Shown here one piece after another: positions 1 through 8,185 of a stretch of 64,000 bases of DNA. The notes under the pieces were generated by a model that saw only the letters and a list, made by a program, of their open reading frames with translations, was not told where the DNA came from and did no database searches. This DNA comes from Dictyoglomus turgidum DSM 6724. GTDB lineage: Bacteria; Dictyoglomota; Dictyoglomia; Dictyoglomales; Dictyoglomaceae. Numbering within the stretch: position 1 is the first letter of the stretch; each line of letters begins with the position of its first letter. The position numbers and the translations under genes are program-made. Location of the stretch: positions 1,644,723 through 1,708,722 of the forward strand of contig NC_011661.1 of the NCBI RefSeq assembly GCF_000021645.1. The letters are read 5' to 3'.

Positions 1-495
1 AACCTCTTCTCTTGGAACTTTTTCTACTGCTATGACGGAACATTTATACCTTTCATATATCTCTATCATCTGCTTTATACAAGGTACATCGCTCACAATA
101 AGATCATCACTTAATATTACAGCAAAAGGTTCATTCTTAACAAGCTCCTTAGTAACCAAGACTGCATGGCCAAGACCAAGAGGCTCTTTCTGCCTAATAT
201 AGTAAACGGTAGCAAGCTCTGAAATCTCTCTTACTTGTTTCAATAAGTCCAGTTCTCCTTTTTTCTGCAAAAAATACTCCAATTCAAAGGATATATCAAA
301 ATGATCTTCAATTGCTCTTTTATTTCTCCCTGTAACAATAATTATCTCGTCAATTCCAGAGTTAACAGCTTCTTCTACAGCATACTGAATTATTGGTTTA
401 TCTACTACAGGAAGCATTTCCTTAGGCTGAGCTTTTGTAGCTGGAAGAAACCTTGTACCAAGGCCCGCTGCAGGAAAAATAGCCTTTTTTATCAT
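1..495 (-). CDS. galU: UTP--glucose-1-phosphate uridylyltransferase, 3' end missing (runs off the window)
   Basis: Reverse-strand translation from the ATG at 495 begins [20 protein letters not shown], the GalU nucleotide-binding signature, and continues with [11 protein letters not shown] and a VILSDD metal-binding segment. The enzyme makes UDP-glucose from UTP and glucose-1-phosphate in the cytoplasm for glycan synthesis. About 165 residues are present of a protein usually near 290; the C-terminal part lies beyond base 1. A GGGGGAT ribosome binding site precedes the start, and the cupin gene ends 12 bases upstream, so the two are probably cotranscribed. Family call is firm. Confidence 0.95.
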   Translation of the reverse strand, partial: MIKKAIFPAAGLGTRFLPATKAQPKEMLPVVDKPIIQYAVEEAVNSGIDEIIIVTGRNKRAIEDHFDISFELEYFLQKKGELDLLKQVREISELATVYYIRQKEPLGLGHAVLVTKELVKNEPFAVILSDDLIVSDVPCIKQMIEIYERYKCSVIAVEKVPREEV

Positions 496-507
496 ATACT
501 TATCCCC

Positions 508-861
508 CTATTCCTCTGGAATTTTTACAATAATAATATTTAAGGATCCTTCTTCCACTATAAGCTGATGAGGAGTATTAGCGGAAATAAGAAGAACATC
601 TCCACTTTGCATCTCCACATTTTCAGGATTCAAGATATTACACCCTCTAATTTCATAAGGTTCAATTTCTTTTCCTCCTTCATATTTATCACTTAATAAA
701 ACTTTCGCTTTTCCAGAATATATGATGTATATATCGTTTACCTTTTTATGTACCTCTGTATCGCTCTTAAAGGGGGCTTGAAATTTTAAAAATCTAATTA
801 AAAAATTTCCCTTTTTAAAATCTTCTAATTTCTCATCCCTTACTGAGAATTTGCAATACAT
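508..861 (-). CDS. small cupin-domain protein (sugar-phosphate isomerase-like)
   Basis: The 117-residue protein has a single cupin barrel: EVHKKVNDIYIIYSG around residues 37-51 is cupin motif 1 and GDVLLISANTPHQLIV near residues 87-102 is motif 2, with histidines suited to metal binding. Such stand-alone cupins resemble the C-terminal half of mannose-6-phosphate isomerase, and the tight link to galU fits nucleotide-sugar metabolism, but the substrate cannot be read from sequence. No signal peptide or membrane segment is visible, so it should be cytoplasmic. Confidence 0.75.
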   Translation of the reverse strand: MYCKFSVRDEKLEDFKKGNFLIRFLKFQAPFKSDTEVHKKVNDIYIIYSGKAKVLLSDKYEGGKEIEPYEIRGCNILNPENVEMQSGDVLLISANTPHQLIVEEGSLNIIIVKIPEE

Positions 862-991
862 ATAATAACCTCCTAAAAAATTAAGAAGTCTTAATTATTT
901 TATCCTCTAAAGGTCATTTAAGCAACTTTAAGAATTAACATTACTTTAAATATTTACTCCCTTCTTTTTTAAGCAATTATATGCTAAAATT

Positions 992-997
992 TATAAT
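992..997 (+). promoter_or_regulatory. candidate -10 element of the homocitrate-synthase operon
   Basis: TATAAT lies about 105 bases before the first gene of the operon. No convincing -35 hexamer is seen at 17 bases and the extended TGn motif is absent. A start near 1004 would place the hairpin at 1022-1052 inside the untranslated leader. Confidence 0.5.
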
Positions 998-1021
998 GTA
1001 ACTAAAAAATACTAAAAATGC

Positions 1022-1057
1022 GAAGGCGCTTTGGAAGTCATTCCTAAGCGCCTTTTT
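1022..1057 (+). terminator. leader terminator/attenuator before the homocitrate-synthase operon
   Basis: AAGGCGCTT pairs with AAGCGCCTT (9 bp); after a T-T mismatch the inner GGAA/TTCC pairs close a GTCA tetraloop, and a T tract follows on the plus strand. The gene on its left is divergent, so this intrinsic terminator does not end any upstream plus-strand gene. It lies between the presumed start site and the first ORF, as expected for transcription attenuation. No T-box consensus or leucine-rich leader peptide is seen. Confidence 0.7.
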
Positions 1058-1100
1058 AGTTTTATAGACAAAATTTACATTAACTGGGAGGCGCAAAGTT

Positions 1101-2249
1101 ATGAAAAATACTGAGATAAAAATTGTAGACACCACATTAAGAGATGGTGAGCAAACTGCTGGTGTAGTATTCTCAAAAGCTGAAAAACTTCAGATTGCAA
1201 GAATGCTTGATGAGATAGGAGTACATCAGATTGAGGCGGGAATTCCGGTGATGGGAGGAGACGAGGAAGAAGCAATAAAAGCTATAGTCAAAGCAGGATT
1301 AAAGGCAAGTATTATGGGATGGAATAGAGCTGTAATAAGTGATATTGAGGCATCTTTAAGATGTGGTGTAGATGCGGTGGCTATTTCTATTTCCACATCA
1401 GATATTCATATTAAATATAAGCTTAAGAAAACCAGAGAGTGGGTCTTAGAAAGTATGGTAAAAGCAACAGAATTTGCAAAAAAACACGGAGTTTACATAT
1501 CAGTAAATGCCGAGGATGCTTCCAGAACTGATATGGACTTCCTATTACAGTTTGCAAAAGCTGCAAAAGAAGCGGGAGCAGATCGTCTAAGATATTGTGA
1601 CACTGTAGGAATAATGGAACCCTTCACCATGTACGAGGTGATAAAGACCATCATTGAAAAAGTAGGAATACCTGTGGAAATGCACACCCATAATGATTTT
1701 GGAATGGCTACTGCTAATGCTCTTGCAGGGGTGAGAGCAGGTGCAACCTATGTGGGGGTAACTGTAAATGGACTTGGAGAAAGAGCAGGAAATGCTGCAT
1801 TAGAAGAAGTAGTTATGGCACTTAAATATATCTATAACATTGATGTGGGCATCAAAACCTATAAACTCAGAGAGCTTAGCGAATATGTAGCAAAAGCCTC
1901 TCAAAGGGAGCTCCCTGTAAATAAAGCAATTGTAGGTAAAAATATTTTTGCCCATGAATCAGGAATCCATGCTGATGGTGTAATTAAATATCCAAAAACC
2001 TACGAGGTTTTCTCTCCTGAAGAAGTGGGAGGAGAGAGACAGATAGTTATTGGAAAACATTCAGGAACCCATGCTCTTATAAGAAAATTCCAAGAGTATG
2101 GTATTACCCTTTCGGAAGAAGATGCCCAAGAATTACTTAAGAAAGTAAGAGCCCTTGCAGTAGAGCTTAAAAGACCATTATTTGATAAAGAGTTAATGTA
2201 TCTCTATCAAGATTATCTGAAAGAGAAGGCTGAAAAAGAAGGAGTGTAA
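1101..2249 (+). CDS. homocitrate synthase (NifV-type), isopropylmalate synthase superfamily
   Basis: The 382-residue DRE-TIM metallolyase carries DTTLRDGEQ at residues 10-18, the metal-binding MHTHNDFG near 195-202 and HESGIHADG near 284-292. The segment EAGIPVMG and the phrase VAISISTSDIH resemble NifV/homocitrate synthases more than LeuA, and the long C-terminal allosteric domain of LeuA is missing. It should condense acetyl-CoA with 2-oxoglutarate. The start follows GGGAGGCG. It heads an operon with an aconitase-like pair, fitting the upper part of the alpha-aminoadipate route; no nif genes are present here. A LeuA or citramalate-synthase role cannot be excluded. Confidence 0.8.
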   Translation: MKNTEIKIVDTTLRDGEQTAGVVFSKAEKLQIARMLDEIGVHQIEAGIPVMGGDEEEAIKAIVKAGLKASIMGWNRAVISDIEASLRCGVDAVAISISTSDIHIKYKLKKTREWVLESMVKATEFAKKHGVYISVNAEDASRTDMDFLLQFAKAAKEAGADRLRYCDTVGIMEPFTMYEVIKTIIEKVGIPVEMHTHNDFGMATANALAGVRAGATYVGVTVNGLGERAGNAALEEVVMALKYIYNIDVGIKTYKLRELSEYVAKASQRELPVNKAIVGKNIFAHESGIHADGVIKYPKTYEVFSPEEVGGERQIVIGKHSGTHALIRKFQEYGITLSEEDAQELLKKVRALAVELKRPLFDKELMYLYQDYLKEKAEKEGV

Positions 2250-2256
2250 GAAAAAG

Positions 2257-3513
2257 ATGGGAAAAACAATAGCTGAAAAGATCTTTTCAGCTCATGTGGG
2301 AAGAGATGTGAAAGCTGGAGATTTAGTTATTGCAAAGCTCGATGCCTTAATGGGACAAGATGGGACTTCTCCTCTTGCAATCAAAGTTTTTGAGGAATTA
2401 GGAGGAGAGAAGGTTGTAAATGCAGATAGAGTTCTTTTAGTAATGGATCATTCTGTCCCTCCTCCAAATGAAGGTGTAGCAAATCTTCATAAACTAATGA
2501 GAGATTTTGCAGAAAAGTATGGTACTCAAATAACAGAGTTTGGAGAAGGAGTATGCCACCAGGTATTTATGGAAAGAGGGCTTGCAACCCCTGGAAGTCT
2601 TGTAATTGGTGCCGATTCTCATACTTGTACCTATGGGGTTTTAAATTGTTTTTCCACAGGAGTAGGTTCCAGTGAACTTGCAGCAGCTATGTATACAGGT
2701 AAACTGTGGTTTAAAGTTCCAAGTACTGTAAAAATTATTTTAAATGGAAAACTTTCCAAGGGTGTAGTATCTAAGGATGTGATATTATTCCTTGCAGGAT
2801 ATTTCAAGGCTGATGGTTTAACTTACAAAGCCATAGAATTTGATGGAGAAGTAATCAATAACCTTTCTATTGATGGAAGAGCAACCATAACCAATATGGT
2901 AGTTGAAATGGGAGCTAAAGCAGGTATTATGCCTTTTGATGAAAAAACCAAGGAATTTTTTAAAAGCATAGGCCTTCCTCAAGAAAAAGGAGTAGAAGCA
3001 GATCCTGATGCAGAATACGAAGCAGTTTATGAATTTAACCTTTCTAATTTAGAGCCTCAGGTAGCACTACCACATACTGTAGACAATGTGTATCCTATAT
3101 CCCAAATAGAGAATATAAAAATACATGAAGCATTTATTGGTACATGTACTAATGGTAGATTAGAAGACTTGAGACTTGCAGCATCAATCCTTAAAGGAAG
3201 AAAAGTTGCAAAGAATGTGAAAATGATTGTAACCCCTGCCTCTAAACGAATCTTCATGCAAGCCATGAAGGAAGGACTTGTTGATATATTCTTAGAAGCA
3301 GGAGCTATAGTAACAAATCCAGGTTGTGGTCCCTGTGTAGGAACCCATCAAGGTGTACCTGCAGATGGAGAAAACATTATATCCACTGCTAACAGAAACT
3401 TCAAAGGGAGAATGGGAAACAATAAAGCCTTTATATATTTAGCTTCTCCTCTTACTGTAGCTGCTTCAGCTGTCTTAGGTAAGATTACTGATCCCAGAGA
3501 ACTGCTTAGTTAG
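2257..3513 (+). CDS. leuC: homoaconitase / 3-isopropylmalate dehydratase, large subunit
   Basis: This 418-residue protein is of the short archaeal-type LeuC/HacA class. It has GADSHTC near residues 119-125, the first cluster cysteine in FIGTCTNGR near residue 299 and the remaining two in NPGCGPCVG near 355-363, together ligating the [4Fe-4S] cluster. It hydrates and dehydrates a 2-hydroxy-tricarboxylate: homocitrate if the preceding gene is a true homocitrate synthase, isopropylmalate otherwise. It starts 7 bases after the synthase and ends 4 bases before the small subunit, indicating translational coupling. The substrate is inferred, the family is certain. Confidence 0.88.
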   Translation: MGKTIAEKIFSAHVGRDVKAGDLVIAKLDALMGQDGTSPLAIKVFEELGGEKVVNADRVLLVMDHSVPPPNEGVANLHKLMRDFAEKYGTQITEFGEGVCHQVFMERGLATPGSLVIGADSHTCTYGVLNCFSTGVGSSELAAAMYTGKLWFKVPSTVKIILNGKLSKGVVSKDVILFLAGYFKADGLTYKAIEFDGEVINNLSIDGRATITNMVVEMGAKAGIMPFDEKTKEFFKSIGLPQEKGVEADPDAEYEAVYEFNLSNLEPQVALPHTVDNVYPISQIENIKIHEAFIGTCTNGRLEDLRLAASILKGRKVAKNVKMIVTPASKRIFMQAMKEGLVDIFLEAGAIVTNPGCGPCVGTHQGVPADGENIISTANRNFKGRMGNNKAFIYLASPLTVAASAVLGKITDPRELLS

Positions 3514-3517
3514 GAGG

Positions 3518-4027
3518 ATGGCTCTCATGTTAATTAGAGGAAAAGCTCATAAATTTGGAGATGACATAAACACTGATTACATAATTTCAGGAAAGTACAA
3601 GTTTAAAAGCTTAGACTTTAACGAGATGTCAAAACATCTTTTTGAAGATTTGGATCCTGATTTTTATAAAAAGATAACTCCAGGAGATATAATCGTAGCT
3701 GGTAAAAACTTTGGATGCGGTTCATCCAGAGAACAAGCACCTTTGGTAATTAAGCATGCAGGAATAAGTTTAGTAATAGCCAAAAGCTTTGCAAGAATTT
3801 TCTATAGAAACTCCATAAATGTAGGACTGCCCCTTCTTGAAGCTGATACAAATCAGATAGATCAAGGAGATGAATTGGAAGTGGACCTCTTTAATGGTAA
3901 AATCTTTAATAAGACAAAAAATGTAGTAATAAATTCAAAAAGTACCTTTCCAGATATAATGGTAAAAATATTACAGGCAGGAGGACTTGTAGAGTATCTG
4001 AAAAAAGAGGGAGATTTTAAAATTTAG
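3518..4027 (+). CDS. leuD: homoaconitase / 3-isopropylmalate dehydratase, small subunit
   Basis: The 169-residue swivel-domain subunit has [15 protein letters not shown] near residues 14-28 and [14 protein letters not shown] near 62-75, the loop that recognises the substrate side chain. It works with the large subunit encoded just upstream. The residues between the two motifs decide isopropylmalate versus homocitrate preference in characterised members, but I cannot assign this from memory. The GGAGG site overlaps the 3' end of the large-subunit gene. Its stop codon is directly followed by the ATG of the alcohol dehydrogenase gene. Confidence 0.88.
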   Translation: MALMLIRGKAHKFGDDINTDYIISGKYKFKSLDFNEMSKHLFEDLDPDFYKKITPGDIIVAGKNFGCGSSREQAPLVIKHAGISLVIAKSFARIFYRNSINVGLPLLEADTNQIDQGDELEVDLFNGKIFNKTKNVVINSKSTFPDIMVKILQAGGLVEYLKKEGDFKI

Positions 4028-5179
4028 ATGCAGTACTTTAATTTTTATATCCCAGTAAGGATAAAATTTGGAGTAGGACTCTGGGAAAAAATTCCTGAAG
4101 AGTCCTACTCCTTAGGGGCTAAAAAGATCTTAATTGTAACAGGAAAGAAACATTTAAAAAGTACAGGAATCCTTGCTAGACTTATAAATATATATAACAA
4201 TTATCCTATTGATGTTTACATTTTTGACGAAGTGCCCCCTGAGCCTCCTTATTATGTGGTAGACCAAGGAGCAGAAATTGTTAAAACTAAAAATATAGAT
4301 CTTATAGTAGGTATTGGGGGTGGAAGTGCCCTTGATGTAGCAAAAGCAATTGCAGTTAAAGTAAATTTACCGGGGACTATATGGGACTATGTGGGAGAAA
4401 ATAGCAATAAAATAACCATGAAAGGAATACCTACTATTCTTGCTCCTACGACAGCAGGAACAGCAAGCGAGGTTACAAGAGTATCTGTCCTAATTAATCC
4501 AGAGACAAAGGAAAAGCTAAGTATAAGACATGATTTTTTATATGCAACTCTTGCCATTATAGATCCTTATCTTACTCTCTCCTTGCCCAAGGAAAATACT
4601 GCTTATAGTGGTCTTGATGCTTTTATTCATTCTTTAGAATCCTTTCTCTCCATAAATAGCAATATGGTTACAGAACCCCTTGCCCTTACAGCGTTAAGAA
4701 CCATATATAAATATCTTCCCCGGGTATATAATAACCTTGAAAGAATTGATCTAAGAGAAAAAGTATTGTATGCCAGTACTATTAGTGGAATAGCCTTTAC
4801 CCAAACAGGACTTGGGGGAATCCACGCTCTTGCTCATCCCATTGGAGCTTATGCAAATATTCCTCACGGACTTGCTTGTGCCATCATAACTATTCCTGTT
4901 TTAGAATATAACTTAGAGATACTTACAAAAGAGAAAATCTCAGCCTTAGGAAGAGCATTAGGCGTTTACTCTTTAAGATCAGCAAAAGAAAGAATCTTGA
5001 AAAAAATAGCTGAGCTCTTTTCCGTGCTAAATATTAGGCTTGGACTTCACAATTATGGAATTAAATGGCAGGACCTTCCTAATATAGCAAAAGAAGCTCC
5101 TAAGACAGGCTCTTATAAGACAAATCCAAGAACCTTGACCTATGAAGTTGTCCTTGAAATATTGAAAAAGGCTTTTTAA
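4028..5179 (+). CDS. iron-containing alcohol dehydrogenase
   Basis: The 383-residue group III (Fe-ADH) protein has the NAD(P)-binding GIGGGSALDVAKA near residues 96-108, PTTAGTASEV near 138-147, and the metal ligands in GLDAFIHSLE and the HALAHPIGA...IPHG pair of histidines. It reduces aldehydes or oxidises alcohols in the cytoplasm. It abuts the small dehydratase subunit with no gap, so it is part of that operon. It is not a beta-decarboxylating dehydrogenase and cannot replace homoisocitrate or isopropylmalate dehydrogenase, so its reason for being here is unclear. Confidence 0.88.
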   Translation: MQYFNFYIPVRIKFGVGLWEKIPEESYSLGAKKILIVTGKKHLKSTGILARLINIYNNYPIDVYIFDEVPPEPPYYVVDQGAEIVKTKNIDLIVGIGGGSALDVAKAIAVKVNLPGTIWDYVGENSNKITMKGIPTILAPTTAGTASEVTRVSVLINPETKEKLSIRHDFLYATLAIIDPYLTLSLPKENTAYSGLDAFIHSLESFLSINSNMVTEPLALTALRTIYKYLPRVYNNLERIDLREKVLYASTISGIAFTQTGLGGIHALAHPIGAYANIPHGLACAIITIPVLEYNLEILTKEKISALGRALGVYSLRSAKERILKKIAELFSVLNIRLGLHNYGIKWQDLPNIAKEAPKTGSYKTNPRTLTYEVVLEILKKAF

Positions 5180-5181
5180 AT

Positions 5182-5856
5182 CTATTTTACGTCTGTAATA
5201 TCTAAATTAGGTTTAAATTTTACAATACTGTTTTCTGGAATAAAACCTCTTACACTGGCATTAGGATAAATTAGCACTCTTTTTCCTATAATAGTTCCTG
5301 GATTGAGAACAGAGTTGCATCCTGTTTCACTATCATCCCCAATAATGGCTCCTAATTTCCTAAGTCCAGTATCATATACTTCTTCCTTTACCTTTATCTT
5401 CACAGTACCTGAAAGCCCTATTTTTAAATTTGATATCTTAGTACCTGCTCCCAAATTTACATTGTGGCCAAGAATGCTATCTCCTACATAATTAAAATGA
5501 GGAGCCTTTGCCCCAGAGAGTAAAACACTATTTTTAACTTCTGTGGTATGCCCCACCACACAATTGTCTCCAATAAAAACATTACCTCTTATATAAGCAC
5601 CTTGCCTTATTTCACAGTTTTTCCCTATATAAGCAGGACCCTTTATATATACAAAAGGCTCAATCACTGTTCCTTCATCTATAAATACATTTCCCTCTAT
5701 AAACACTCCACCTTTTATTACTCCTCTAATTTCAGGTCTTGCATATTCCTTTAAAAACTTCTCAAGTTTTCTTAGCACTTCCCAAACTAAATTAACATTT
5801 TCAAAAAGTTCTTTCTCAATACCCGACAAATCGAAAAACTCTTCAGGTTCAAACAC
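5182..5856 (-). CDS. left-handed beta-helix (hexapeptide-repeat) protein, GlmU C-terminal-like
   Basis: This 224-residue protein consists of hexapeptide repeats ([LIV]-G-x4) from about residue 60 on, for example AYIGKNCEIRQGAYI and GNVFIGDNCVVG, preceded by a short helical N-terminus. KAPHFNYVGDSILGHNVN and NLGAGTKISNLK resemble the acetyltransferase site of GlmU, but the uridylyltransferase half is absent. The GTG start at 5856 is chosen because GGGAGG lies 9 bases upstream. It is the last gene of the minus-strand one-carbon operon, 16 bases after metF. The acyl or nucleotidyl substrate is unknown. Confidence 0.75.
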   Translation of the reverse strand: MFEPEEFFDLSGIEKELFENVNLVWEVLRKLEKFLKEYARPEIRGVIKGGVFIEGNVFIDEGTVIEPFVYIKGPAYIGKNCEIRQGAYIRGNVFIGDNCVVGHTTEVKNSVLLSGAKAPHFNYVGDSILGHNVNLGAGTKISNLKIGLSGTVKIKVKEEVYDTGLRKLGAIIGDDSETGCNSVLNPGTIIGKRVLIYPNASVRGFIPENSIVKFKPNLDITDVK

Positions 5857-5872
5857 TTCACTGTGCCTCCCT

Positions 5873-6739
5873 TCACCATTTTAATAGATCCAACACTTTA
5901 ATTATATCTGAAGGTCTTGAAGCAAGAAAATGTATACCATCGAGAAGTTTACTCTCTTTCAGCTTAGAACAAAACTCAACACAAAATTCAATACTTAAAG
6001 CTTTTATATCCTTAGTGTTTTTAAACATTTCTATGACTCTCTCAGGAATTTTTATACCAGGAACATTATCCATCATATACTCTAACATTTCCAAAGATTT
6101 AAAAATAGTAACTCCAGCTATGATTTTTACATCATCTCCAACCCTATCCCTTACCCTCTCCATAAGGGAAAGCTCAAAAAAAAGTTGGGTCTGAAAAAAC
6201 TCAGCTCCAGCCTTTTTCTTTTTTAATAGTTTTAAGATTTCTATCTCTAAAGGAACAAGATTAGGATTGAATACTGCTCCCAAGAAAAAATCAGGACTCT
6301 TATTTAACTTCTTGCCTGAAAAATCCTCTCCTTCTTCTAACTTTTTGGCAATCACTAATATATTGGTAGCATCAAGATCAAATACAGGCTTTGCAGATTT
6401 TACTATTCCCGTAGTAGTATAATCACCAGTGAGCACCAACACATTTCTAATCCCAAGAGCATAAGCACTCAAGAGCTCCCCTGATATAGCTACCCTATTT
6501 CTATCCCTTGCAGTTATCTGAAAAATAGGCTCAAATCCTTCTCTTAGAAGAAGATAACTTCCCACAAGAGATGTAATTCTTACTCCCACATTTTGAAAAT
6601 CAGTAACATTAACCGCATCAATTCTATTCTTTAAAAGAAGAGTCTTCTCAATAAAAGAACTAACATCCACCCCTCTTGGTGGACTTACCTCTGCAGTTAT
6701 AACAAACTTTCCAGACTTCAACTTTTGCTCAAAGTTCAT
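5873..6739 (-). CDS. metF: 5,10-methylenetetrahydrofolate reductase (MetF)
   Basis: The 288-residue TIM-barrel flavoprotein has EVSPPRG near residues 18-24, VTDFQN near 45-50, and GDYTTTG near residue 105 for FAD. It reduces methylene-THF to methyl-THF for methionine synthesis or the methyl branch of the Wood-Ljungdahl pathway. Its ATG overlaps the stop of the MetV-like gene (ATGA), the pairing seen for two-subunit MetFV reductases in anaerobes. This suggests the subunits form one complex and that NADH may not be the direct donor. Family is certain; electron donor is inferred. Confidence 0.92.
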   Translation of the reverse strand: MNFEQKLKSGKFVITAEVSPPRGVDVSSFIEKTLLLKNRIDAVNVTDFQNVGVRITSLVGSYLLLREGFEPIFQITARDRNRVAISGELLSAYALGIRNVLVLTGDYTTTGIVKSAKPVFDLDATNILVIAKKLEEGEDFSGKKLNKSPDFFLGAVFNPNLVPLEIEILKLLKKKKAGAEFFQTQLFFELSLMERVRDRVGDDVKIIAGVTIFKSLEMLEYMMDNVPGIKIPERVIEMFKNTKDIKALSIEFCVEFCSKLKESKLLDGIHFLASRPSDIIKVLDLLKW

Positions 6740-7341
6740 TCTTGAAAAAGGATCTTACTAAAGTCTTTGGGTGGGATAATCTTTAAAAACTCCTCTTCGG
6801 TAATTCTCTTATTTTTAAAAAGAATAACCCATGGACATAATCTATTAAATACTTCACACATACCCTCTTCGGAACCCCCACAAGGGCCATTTCTCATTTT
6901 TTTAGGGCACAATTTCTCCATACATAAATTTCCAGTATAATATATCCAGCATTCTCCACAAGCAGAACACAATCTTGCAAAGCTTCCAAGACTTCTACCA
7001 GGCTCTATCTTCAAAGTGTTTGTAGCTGGAAAAACCTGTTTTTTAACATAATTGGGAATAATCTGAGGAAGGCCTCCACACGTAAAAGTTAAAATTGCCT
7101 CTGCTTCATTTACCCCCTTTAAATCCTTAACAATTTTCAAAAACGAACCCACATTACACTCTTCCTTTTTTAAAGTGTACATACCTACCAATTCATAACC
7201 CAAAGCACTAATATAATCTAAAACTTGTTGATTCTTCTCTTCCACCTTTGCAAAACCACAATTATCACAAGAAAAGACAAAAACTTTATTACCTTTTACA
7301 AAACCTTTAATCTCTTCTATAGGTTTAAACTCAAGCCTCAA
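6736..7341 (-). CDS. MetV-like methylenetetrahydrofolate reductase partner (MTHFR C-terminal zinc/Fe-S domain)
   Basis: This 201-residue protein is rich in cysteines: FSCDNCGFAKVEE near residues 23-35 and a C-terminal block LCSACGECWIYY, LCMEKLCPKKMRNGPCGG and CEVFNRLCPW. That last block is the hallmark of the MTHFR_C domain of MetV. MetV proteins bind zinc and/or an Fe-S cluster and are needed for activity of the short MetF next door. It overlaps folD by 11 bases and metF by 4, so the operon is tightly coupled. Confidence 0.85.
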   Translation of the reverse strand: MRLEFKPIEEIKGFVKGNKVFVFSCDNCGFAKVEEKNQQVLDYISALGYELVGMYTLKKEECNVGSFLKIVKDLKGVNEAEAILTFTCGGLPQIIPNYVKKQVFPATNTLKIEPGRSLGSFARLCSACGECWIYYTGNLCMEKLCPKKMRNGPCGGSEEGMCEVFNRLCPWVILFKNKRITEEEFLKIIPPKDFSKILFQE

Positions 7342-8176
7342 CTTTTTTCACCGCCTTAAGAAGGTTCATAGCAAGAACTCGAGTGGTTATTACTCCTATA
7401 CCCCCAGGAACAGGAGTTATATACTCTACTTTATCTTTTACCTCTTCAAAATTTACATCTCCTACAAGCTTTCCATCTACCACATTAGTGCCCACATCAA
7501 TTATTACTTGTCCTTCTCCTACCATATCCTTACCCACAAAATAAGGTTTTCCAATAGCTACTATGAGAATTTCTGCTTTTTTAGTAAACTCTACTAAATT
7601 TTTAGTCTTTGAATGGCATACAGTAATTGTCGCATTCCTATTCAAAAGCAACAAAGAGAGGGGTTTCCCTACCGATATACTTCTTCCTACAACCACCACA
7701 TTTTTCCCTTCCACAGGAATTTGATAAAAATCTAAAAGCTCAAGAACTGCCTGTGGCGTACAAGGATGAAAAGAGTCCTCTCCCACCAAAAGTCTACCTA
7801 AATTTTCATAGGTTACTCCTTCCACATCCTTCTTAGTGGGTAAAAATTGAAAAGCCTTACCTCTTTCAAGCTCTTCAGGAAGAGGTCTTAAAATCAATAC
7901 TCCATGGATAGCGCTGTCTTCTTCTAATTCCTTCATAATTTTTTTGAAATCTACTAAGGAGATCTCTTCATTAAAATTTTTTCTTTCTATATTAATACCT
8001 ATTTTTGAAAAAAATTTTTCTATACTCTTTGCGTAAGCTTCTGCCTCAGCATTTTTGCCAACCTTAACTATACATAAAGTAGGAATAACACCTTGTGATT
8101 TATAAAATTGAATTTTTTCTTTAATCTCCTTCTCTAATTTCTCAGCAACAGGCTTTCCTTCAAGGATAACCCCCAT
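7331..8176 (-). CDS. folD: bifunctional methylenetetrahydrofolate dehydrogenase / methenyltetrahydrofolate cyclohydrolase (FolD)
   Basis: The 281-residue protein has PLPEEL (residues ~98-103), KDVEGV (~117-122), PCTPQAV (~138-144), the dinucleotide-binding GRSISVGKP (~164-172) and the C-terminal PVPGGIGVITT signature. It interconverts methylene-, methenyl- and formyl-THF using NAD(P). It starts 9 bases after fhs and overlaps the MetV-like gene, placing the three consecutive THF one-carbon steps in one transcript. Length and motifs are typical. Confidence 0.95.
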   Translation of the reverse strand: MGVILEGKPVAEKLEKEIKEKIQFYKSQGVIPTLCIVKVGKNAEAEAYAKSIEKFFSKIGINIERKNFNEEISLVDFKKIMKELEEDSAIHGVLILRPLPEELERGKAFQFLPTKKDVEGVTYENLGRLLVGEDSFHPCTPQAVLELLDFYQIPVEGKNVVVVGRSISVGKPLSLLLLNRNATITVCHSKTKNLVEFTKKAEILIVAIGKPYFVGKDMVGEGQVIIDVGTNVVDGKLVGDVNFEEVKDKVEYITPVPGGIGVITTRVLAMNLLKAVKKVEA

Positions 8177-8185
8177 AAATACCTC

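Noticed and set aside
1018-1047. Nine-codon leader peptide (ATG at 1018) as a ribosome-sensing attenuator
   Set aside because: It has no ribosome binding site and no Leu or Lys codons, and overlaps the terminator stem; the terminator itself is kept.
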